11,559 nt of DNA from Pseudomonadota bacterium (GTDB lineage: Bacteria > Pseudomonadota > Alphaproteobacteria > Thalassobaculales > Thalassobaculaceae): contig JAQBUJ010000045.1 of the NCBI GenBank assembly GCA_027623845.1, positions 1 through 11,559 of the forward strand, in the 5' to 3' direction. The position numbers and the translations under genes were made by a program. A model generated the notes under the pieces. It had not been told where the DNA came from, did no database searches, and was given only the letters and a program-made list of their open reading frames with translations. Of this stretch, positions 7,413 to 11,559 are shown one piece after another (positions within the stretch are counted from its first letter, which is position 1; each line of letters opens with the position of its first letter).

Positions 7413-8327
7413 GTGACAACCGCAAGCGATATCCCGAGCGACAACTGGGTCGACCGCCTGTTACCGGCGGCGTGGCGGCCCTATGCGCGGCTGATGCGGC
7501 TGGATCGGCCTATCGGCACCTGGCTGCTTTTGCTGCCCTGTTGGTGGGGGCTGGCGCTGGGCTGGCGCGCCGGACCCGAGGCGGTTGATCTATGGGAAAT
7601 CGCCCGGCTGTATCTGCTGTTCAGCATCGGTGCGGTGGTGATGCGCGGCGCCGGTTGCACGGTCAACGATCTGTGGGACCGGGATTTCGACCGCAAGGTC
7701 GCCCGTACCGTCAATCGCCCGATCGCCTCCGGCGTGATCAGCGTCCGCCAAGCGCTGGTATTCCTAGTCGCGCAATTGCTGATCGGTCTGGGGATCCTGC
7801 TGCAACTGAACCAGACCAGTTGGATGCTTGGGGTTGCGGTGCTGGCTCTGGTCTTCACTTATCCGCTGTTCAAGCGGGTGACCTATTGGCCGCAATTCGT
7901 CCTTGGCCTGACCTTTAACTGGGGCGCCCTGATGGGCTGGGCGGCGGTCACCGATACGGTGGCGCTCGCCTGCGGGCTGCTTTACGCCGCCGGGATCGCC
8001 TGGACCCTCGGCTATGACACGATCTACGCGCATCAGGACAAAGAGGACGACGCGATGATCGGCGTAAAGTCCTCAGCCTTGGCGCTGGGCGCGCGCACCC
8101 GGCCATTCCTTTGGGGCTTCTATAGCCTGACGATGATCGGCCTGCTGGCGATGGGTTGGAGCGCCGGGCTGAGCCCGTTGTATTATCTTTCCCTGACCCC
8201 GGCGGCGGCGCAGTTGGCTTGGCAGGCTTGGCGGGTCGATATCGACAATCCCCACGATTGCCTGGAGAAATTTAAATCAAACTGGCTGTTCGGTCTGATC
8301 GTCACCGCTGCGATCCTCGTGGCTTGA
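7413..8327 (+). CDS. ubiA: 4-hydroxybenzoate polyprenyltransferase
   Basis: Integral membrane prenyltransferase that attaches the polyprenyl tail to 4-hydroxybenzoate in ubiquinone synthesis. The protein has 304 residues and about eight to nine helices. The two Asp-rich Mg/diphosphate motifs are intact: NDLWDRDFDRK (85-95) and DTIYAHQDKEDD (202-213). Other family hallmarks are RLDRPIGTWLLLLPCWWGLA (29-48), RTVNRPIASG (98-107) and GVKSSALALG (217-226). I chose the GTG at 7413, preceded by GGCGGGG, because the family N-terminus (about 25 residues before RLDRPIG) fits. The frame stays open back to 6897, but that part is only the antisense of rsmE, and no in-frame ATG fits. It is divergent from rsmE with an 84-bp gap, and 1 nt separates it from the next gene. 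Confidence 0.93.
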   Translation: MTTASDIPSDNWVDRLLPAAWRPYARLMRLDRPIGTWLLLLPCWWGLALGWRAGPEAVDLWEIARLYLLFSIGAVVMRGAGCTVNDLWDRDFDRKVARTVNRPIASGVISVRQALVFLVAQLLIGLGILLQLNQTSWMLGVAVLALVFTYPLFKRVTYWPQFVLGLTFNWGALMGWAAVTDTVALACGLLYAAGIAWTLGYDTIYAHQDKEDDAMIGVKSSALALGARTRPFLWGFYSLTMIGLLAMGWSAGLSPLYYLSLTPAAAQLAWQAWRVDIDNPHDCLEKFKSNWLFGLIVTAAILVA

Positions 8328-8328
8328 G

Positions 8329-9048
8329 ATGCCGCCACTAGGCCCCACCGGCATTGGACCCTTCGGCCTTGGCCCATCCGCTGGCGCCTTCATCCGAGCC
8401 AATACCGCGCTGGCGCATCCGCCCCTGGTGCCGGAGCTGACGCTGCATCTGGCGAGCGACGCGATGGCGCTTTGGGAGATGACCGAGACCGAGCTGGCCA
8501 AGGCCGGCATACCGCCGCCGTTTTGGGCCTTCGCCTGGGCCGGCGGTCAGGCGCTGGCCCGATTCGTCATCGACACGCCGGCCACCGTCGGCGGGCGACG
8601 GGTTCTGGATGTGGCGGCGGGCGGCGGTATCGCCGGGTTGGCGGCGCTCTGGGCCTCGGCGGCCCATGTCACGGCCAACGAAATCGATCCTTTCGCCGTC
8701 GCCGCAATCGCCCTGAACGCCGAGGCCAACAATCTATCATCCGGGTTGGAGATCATCACCCGCGACATGCTGGACGAGCCGGTCCTGGCCAATGACGGCG
8801 GCCCGCTCTGGGATGTGGTTCTGGCCGGCGACGTTTGCTACGAGCGACCAATGGCCGATCGGGTGCTCGCCTGGTTACGGCGTCACGCCGATGCCGGGGC
8901 GCTGGTTCTAATCGGCGATCCGGGCCGCGCCTATGTTCCCGCCGCAGGCGTCCAGGAAGTCGGCCGCTATGTGGTGCCGACGCCGCTGGCGCTGGAGGAC
9001 AAAGACGTCCGGGACACCGCTGTTTTAAGGGTGATATCCACCGGGTGA
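8329..9048 (+). CDS. Class I SAM methyltransferase, ETF-beta lysine methyltransferase type
   Basis: A 239-residue Rossmann-fold methyltransferase. It most resembles the bacterial METTL20/ETFB-KMT group, whose characterised members methylate lysines of the electron-transfer flavoprotein beta subunit; it is often annotated as nicotinamide N-methylase-like. Visible elements are FIRANTALAHPPLVPEL (21-37), PPFWAFAWAGGQALARF (63-79), SAM motif I VLDVAAGGGIAGLAAL (92-107), acidic NEID (117-120), and the post-motif segment VVLAGDVCYERPMADRVLAWL (163-183) with the GD-x-x-Y signature. The start ATG lies 1 nt after the ubiA stop and probably relies on translational coupling, since no separate ribosome site is evident. 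The stretch before FIRANT is Gly/Pro-rich and longer than I expect for the family. The substrate assignment is from family resemblance only. Confidence 0.75.
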   Translation: MPPLGPTGIGPFGLGPSAGAFIRANTALAHPPLVPELTLHLASDAMALWEMTETELAKAGIPPPFWAFAWAGGQALARFVIDTPATVGGRRVLDVAAGGGIAGLAALWASAAHVTANEIDPFAVAAIALNAEANNLSSGLEIITRDMLDEPVLANDGGPLWDVVLAGDVCYERPMADRVLAWLRRHADAGALVLIGDPGRAYVPAAGVQEVGRYVVPTPLALEDKDVRDTAVLRVISTG

Positions 9049-9071
9049 AATCTCGGGTGAGATCTACAACA

Positions 9072-9100
9072 TTGACTTTATATAAAATTGTACATAAATT
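9072..9100 (+). promoter_or_regulatory. Candidate sigma-70 promoter in an AT-rich block
   Basis: TTGACT at 9072-9077 and TAAATT at 9095-9100 are separated by 17 bp, a good -35 and a moderate -10 for a housekeeping promoter. They sit in an almost pure A/T stretch (about 9071-9112, including the palindrome TTTATATAAA) that contrasts sharply with the GC-rich surroundings. It would drive the cyclic-nucleotide-binding-domain gene. Confidence 0.45.
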
Positions 9101-9180
9101 ATATTTAGTTTACCCGCTGGATGAGGCAAAGGCCCTCTAGACCAATGAAGGCCGCGCCTCGATTGCAGCAGGGCATTTAT

Positions 9181-9186
9181 AGGAGG
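9181..9186 (+). promoter_or_regulatory. Near-ideal Shine-Dalgarno AGGAGG
   Basis: AGGAGG lies five bases before the ATG at 9192. It is by far the strongest ribosome site in the window and fixes the start of the downstream gene; other genes here have weak or partial sites. Confidence 0.8.
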
Positions 9187-9191
9187 ACATA

Positions 9192-9617
9192 ATGAGTGGA
9201 TCGATTGAATTGGTTGGCAAAACGACCCGGGAAATGACAATGCGGCTCCATCTCACCGATCGGGTGATTTTCCATGAAGGCAGCGCGACGCTGGCGGCTT
9301 ATGTGATCGAACAGGGCAATGTCGAGATCTTTACCCGCCAAAATGGCGTCGACACGGTTCTTCAGCACTTCGGCAAGGGCGATATCATCGGCGAGATGGC
9401 TTTGGTCGCCACCACACAGCATCGCGCATCGGCGCGCGCGGTCGGCGAGGTGACCCTGAAAGCCATCACCGAAAGCCAACTCGACTATCTCCGCGATATC
9501 CTCACCCCCCGCGGCTGGGCGACCGTCAGCGCCTTGACGGTACGCCTGCACCGGTCCGGCGGGGACTTGCAGCACGGATTAGGCCGGCTCGACACGATGG
9601 CCAAAGTGGCGGCGTAG
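9192..9617 (+). CDS. Stand-alone cyclic nucleotide-binding domain protein
   Basis: A 141-residue protein made almost entirely of one CRP-type cyclic nucleotide-binding domain. The beta-roll runs from about residue 14 to 95. The phosphate-binding cassette is GEMALVATTQHRASARA (67-83), with Glu68 and Arg78 spaced ten apart as in E. coli CRP, where these residues hold the ribose and cyclic phosphate. A C-terminal helical part follows (about 93-141). There is no helix-turn-helix, kinase or channel domain, so it is not a transcription factor of the CRP/FNR class by itself; it may be a single-domain sensor or partner protein. It has its own candidate promoter and a very strong ribosome site. It faces the DUF350 gene convergently. 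Ligand and partner are unknown. Confidence 0.82.
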   Translation: MSGSIELVGKTTREMTMRLHLTDRVIFHEGSATLAAYVIEQGNVEIFTRQNGVDTVLQHFGKGDIIGEMALVATTQHRASARAVGEVTLKAITESQLDYLRDILTPRGWATVSALTVRLHRSGGDLQHGLGRLDTMAKVAA

Positions 9618-9656
9618 CGCCGACGTTCCGGTCCTAGACCCGGCTGGAGCCGCCCA

Positions 9657-9698
9657 GGCTAACTCGGGCCGGCTAACTCGGGCCGGCTAACCCGAACC
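9657..9698. repeat. Three 14-bp tandem repeats
   Basis: GGCTAACTCGGGCC occurs at 9657-9670 and exactly again at 9671-9684, then as the variant GGCTAACCCGAACC at 9685-9698. The array fills the gap between the two convergent genes and ends 2 nt before the DUF350 stop codon, with a weaker fourth resemblance (GCTAGCTCGAAA) inside that gene's last codons. It looks like slippage expansion. No terminator with a T-run is visible in this gap. Confidence 0.8.
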
Positions 9699-9699
9699 G

Positions 9700-10113
9700 C
9701 TAGCTCGAAATCGCCGCCGCGTTGATCAGCGCGACCGCCAGCTTGACCGACACCAAAAGGACCGCGGTGCCGATCTCGCCGGCCTCGATGCGCTTGGATA
9801 AATCGCGTAGCCACAGGTCGATGATCCGAAAAGTGGCGATCTGAATCACCAGGGTGACGACACCCCAAAGAACGATGTCCCAGACACTGGCGCTGTTGGC
9901 CATGCAGACCGCCAGTGGGATTGCCAGCCCGACGACCGCGCCGCCAAGCGAGACCGCCGCCGCCGTGTTGCCGTCGCGAATCAGGGCCCGCTCATCATGC
10001 GGCGTCATCCACATATAAACGAAAACACCCACCACCAGCATCAGCACGGTGACGCCGAAATGGGTCAGCAGGAACGGGATTCCGGTCAAAAAACTTTGAA
10101 TAGCAGCATCCAT
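9700..10113 (-). CDS. DUF350 (YjfL-like) inner-membrane protein
   Basis: A 137-residue membrane protein of the DUF350 family (PF03994, E. coli YjfL-like); function unknown. Predicted helices are at about 11-36, 51-72, 78-98 and 113-134. Family marks are TPHDERALIRDGNTAAAVSLGGAVVGLAIPLA (37-68), a cytoplasmic or loop segment LWLRDLSKRIEAGEIG (100-115), and the terminal VSVKLAVALINAAAI with the conserved Gly/Ala-x-x-Asn-Ala-Ala. I chose the ATG at 10113 because AAGGA lies about ten bases upstream and the family starts here; the frame is open to 10158. DUF350 genes elsewhere often sit with stress or envelope genes. Here it follows the ABM gene on the same strand by 119 nt and converges with the cNMP-binding gene. 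Confidence 0.82.
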   Translation of the reverse strand: MDAAIQSFLTGIPFLLTHFGVTVLMLVVGVFVYMWMTPHDERALIRDGNTAAAVSLGGAVVGLAIPLAVCMANSASVWDIVLWGVVTLVIQIATFRIIDLWLRDLSKRIEAGEIGTAVLLVSVKLAVALINAAAISS

Positions 10114-10207
10114 GATTCGCTTATCCTTGCACGGTTGTTTGGGCGGAGCCCGGTTCAATCTCGGCGATCACCGCATCGGTGCGCGGTTTAGCGCCGTCGC
10201 TTCCGGC

Positions 10208-10234
10208 AAGCGTGAAGCCGGCGACTTGACGCTT
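10208..10234 (-). terminator. Imperfect hairpin at the end of the ABM gene
   Basis: AAGCGT-G-AAG-(7 nt)-CTT-G-ACGCTT forms a stem of nine pairs with one mismatch, overlapping the stop codon of the ABM-like gene. There is no T-run after it on the minus strand, so it is only a weak candidate terminator; it could equally be an mRNA-stabilising stem before the downstream DUF350 gene. Confidence 0.35.
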
Positions 10235-10535
10235 ATGGCAGCGCGCTTCCCTGCACCAGTTGCCAGATATTCACGAGCTTGCTGTCCAGCATTGGCGCCA
10301 CGGCGGCATCGAAGCTCTTGAAATGCGCCATCGCCAAATGCGCTTCGAAGGCGGCCCGGTCGTCATAGACTTCATAGAGGAAGCATTTGCCCGAGTCTTC
10401 GCTGTCGAAACACACATCGAATTGTCGGCATCCCGGCTCGTCGGTGACCGAGGCCTTGGCGTTCTCCAGCATCGCCGGATGAAAAGCCGCGACGGAGTCG
10501 GGCTTGATCGCGAATTCAACGGTGACGACATACAT
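10233..10535 (-). CDS. ABM-domain protein, putative quinol monooxygenase
   Basis: A 100-residue dimeric alpha-beta barrel protein of the antibiotic biosynthesis monooxygenase (ABM) family, in the group with E. coli YgiN and LsrG. Features are VVTVEFAIKPDSVAAF (3-18), EPGCRQFDVC (33-42), FLYEVYDDRAAFEAHLAMAHF (52-72) with the typical E-x-Y and the His in A-H-F, and VNIWQLV near the end. Family members are cofactor-free oxygenases or isomerases acting on quinols and small carbonyl compounds; the substrate here cannot be told. The start is supported by GGAG eight bases upstream. It is divergent from the FMN reductase across a 245-bp gap, an arrangement consistent with shared redox control. Confidence 0.85.
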   Translation of the reverse strand: MYVVTVEFAIKPDSVAAFHPAMLENAKASVTDEPGCRQFDVCFDSEDSGKCFLYEVYDDRAAFEAHLAMAHFKSFDAAVAPMLDSKLVNIWQLVQGSALP

Positions 10536-10643
10536 CAGCTGAGCTCCAAAGAGAGTGGCAGGGTTGGAAATTGAGAGAATTTAAAGATTGGCACGGTCTA
10601 GAGATCGCCCCGACGTCGAGAAAGCGCTGCACTCAACTAGATA

Positions 10644-10662
10644 GCGGGGAACCCAGCCCCGC
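10644..10662. other. Perfect GC-rich hairpin in the divergent gap
   Basis: GCGGGG-(7 nt)-CCCCGC is a perfect 6-bp inverted repeat roughly midway between the ABM gene start (10535) and the FMN reductase start (10781). There is no T-run on either side. It could be an operator for the divergent pair or a leader stem. No convincing -35/-10 pair was seen in this gap. Confidence 0.3.
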
Positions 10663-10780
10663 GGCAAGCCGACAATGATCCCGGGCCTGTGATCCGGCGG
10701 CCCATTGCCCTATAGGGGACACGGCGTTTACTGTGCCGCCGACAAATTCATTTCAAACCGACAAGCCCCGGAGCCTCGAT

Positions 10781-11362
10781 ATGGCCAACGCCCCTAAGAT
10801 TCTCGTTTTCGCCGGCAGTGCCCGCGGCGCGTCCTTCAACAAAAAGCTGGCCGCCGCCGCCGCTGGCATGGCCAAGGCCGCCGGCGCCGAGGTAACCCTG
10901 CTCGACCTCGCCGACCATCGTCTGCCGATCTATGACGGTGATCTTGAGGTCGGTGAGGGCGTTCCGGCCGGGGCCAAGGCGCTGCGGAAGATTTTCCTGG
11001 AGCATGACGGCTTCATCATCGCCTCGCCGGAATACAACAGCTCGATCGCCCCGATGCTGAAAAACACGCTGGACTGGATCTCGCGGCCGGATGGCGATGA
11101 CGCCATGGTGGCGGCCTATAAGGGCAAGACCGCCGGCCTGATCTCCGCTTCGCCGGGGGCGCTTGGCGGGCTGCGCGGCCTCGTGCACCTGCGCTCAATC
11201 CTCGGCAATATCGGGGTCACCGTGGTGCCGCAGCAAGCCGCGATGAGCGCCGCCGCCAAGGGCTTTAACGATGACGGCGCGATCGCCGATGCCGGTCAGG
11301 CCGGTGCGGTGAAGGCAGTCGCCGACGCGGTGGTCAGGACCGCCAGCGCGCTTAACGGTTGA
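10781..11362 (+). CDS. NADPH-dependent FMN reductase family protein
   Basis: A 193-residue flavodoxin-fold flavoprotein of the NADPH-dependent FMN reductase family (relatives include azoreductases, chromate reductase ChrR and quinone reductases). The FMN phosphate loop is FAGSARGASFNKKLA (10-24). SPEYNSSIAPMLKNTLDWIS (82-101) is the second flavin-contacting region with the usual PEYN and the LKN-x-LDW helix, and SASPGALGGLRG (122-133) forms the third loop. The ATG at 10781 has GGAG seven bases upstream and matches the family N-terminus; the frame is open from 10733. A role in two-electron quinone or xenobiotic reduction is likely, but the substrate is unknown. An insertion element begins just beyond its stop codon. 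Confidence 0.9.
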   Translation: MANAPKILVFAGSARGASFNKKLAAAAAGMAKAAGAEVTLLDLADHRLPIYDGDLEVGEGVPAGAKALRKIFLEHDGFIIASPEYNSSIAPMLKNTLDWISRPDGDDAMVAAYKGKTAGLISASPGALGGLRGLVHLRSILGNIGVTVVPQQAAMSAAAKGFNDDGAIADAGQAGAVKAVADAVVRTASALNG

Positions 11363-11370
11363 TGCGAAGC

Positions 11371-11559
11371 TCTTAACCCGCATTTCCCAGGTGAACGGTC
11401 TGATTTATCCCCTTTCAGGATGTTTTCATTATAAAATACAGCATGTTAGAGAACATTAGAGGCGGCCATGATGCGGAACCCAGAGGGTGAAGCCAATTTG
11501 CCGCCTTTGCGCCTTCATTTCGACCGCCGCCTAAAGCTCGAGTTCCACGGCTCGCGGAT
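11371..11559 (+). mobile_element. Left part of an IS1380-like insertion sequence (runs off the window)
   Basis: Between the FMN reductase stop and the right edge, base composition shifts to AT-rich (11419-11460) and a transposase reading frame begins. A likely terminal sequence lies at about 11377-11391 (CCCGCATTTCCCAGG), which fits a left end starting with CC, but the matching right end and target duplication are outside the window. The exact boundary is therefore a guess. Confidence 0.55.
11468..11559 (+). CDS. IS1380-family transposase, N-terminal fragment (cut by window edge)
   Basis: From the ATG at 11468 (AGAGG five bases upstream) 30 codons are visible: an acidic start (MMRNPEGEANLPPLRL) followed by HFDRRLKLEFHGSR. 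In IS1380-type DDE transposases such an N-terminus with R-L-x-L-E-F leads into an ITSDAGLL segment, which would fall just past the edge. The catalytic DDE residues are not in the window, so activity cannot be judged. Confidence 0.72.
   Translation, partial: MMRNPEGEANLPPLRLHFDRRLKLEFHGSR

Noticed and set aside
9050..9063. ATCTC-GGGT-GAGAT hairpin just after the methyltransferase stop codon
   Set aside because: The stem is only five pairs and is not followed by a T-run, so I did not call it a terminator.
1..11559. CRISPR array, tRNA or rRNA genes, or a defence or biosynthetic cluster
   Set aside because: No regularly spaced repeats, no cloverleaf-like or rRNA sequence, and no nuclease, toxin or assembly-line genes were seen on reading both strands.

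Overview
The window is GC-rich chromosomal DNA from an alphaproteobacterium, probably close to the Rhodospirillales. This placement is an inference from gene content: an aa3-type cytochrome oxidase operon start (coxB-coxA) divergent from tldD, a type 2 (plant-like) glutamate-cysteine ligase, and a ubiA / rsmE / gshA neighbourhood. Most genes are housekeeping or small accessory genes. I do not see a clear new multi-gene system, but several genes show unusual or damaged details.

Layout. Positions 1-1236 (minus strand) hold the 5' part of coxA, cut by the window edge, preceded by coxB. Divergent from them is tldD (1529-2962), a zinc metalloprotease subunit. A minus-strand gene at 2992-4212 resembles the TIGR04372 group of GT9-like glycosyltransferases. 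A gene-poor gap (4213-4482) contains back-to-back terminator-like hairpins. Next comes a minus-strand group: a DMT/EamA transporter (4483-5286), gshA (5367-6731) and a broken rsmE (6773-7328). Divergent from these, ubiA (7413-8327) is followed after 1 nt by a class I methyltransferase of the ETF-beta lysine methyltransferase type (8329-9048).

An AT-rich promoter-like block and a near-ideal Shine-Dalgarno precede a stand-alone cyclic-nucleotide-binding-domain protein (9192-9617). Convergent to it is a DUF350 membrane protein (9700-10113), with three 14-bp tandem repeats between the two. Beyond lie a small ABM-fold monooxygenase-like gene (10233-10535, minus) and a divergent NADPH-dependent FMN reductase (10781-11362). 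The right edge enters an insertion element whose transposase N-terminus looks like the IS1380 family.

Possible functional links (inference): coxBA and ubiA serve aerobic respiration through cytochrome oxidase and ubiquinone. The ETF-beta methyltransferase type acts on electron-transfer flavoprotein, which feeds the quinone pool. gshA, the FMN reductase and the ABM protein fit thiol and quinone redox homeostasis. The strongest anomalies are an out-of-frame internal deletion in rsmE, an EamA gene whose first membrane helix lies upstream of any usable start codon, and a CoxB with Gln in place of the conserved metal-site Glu of the CuA motif.
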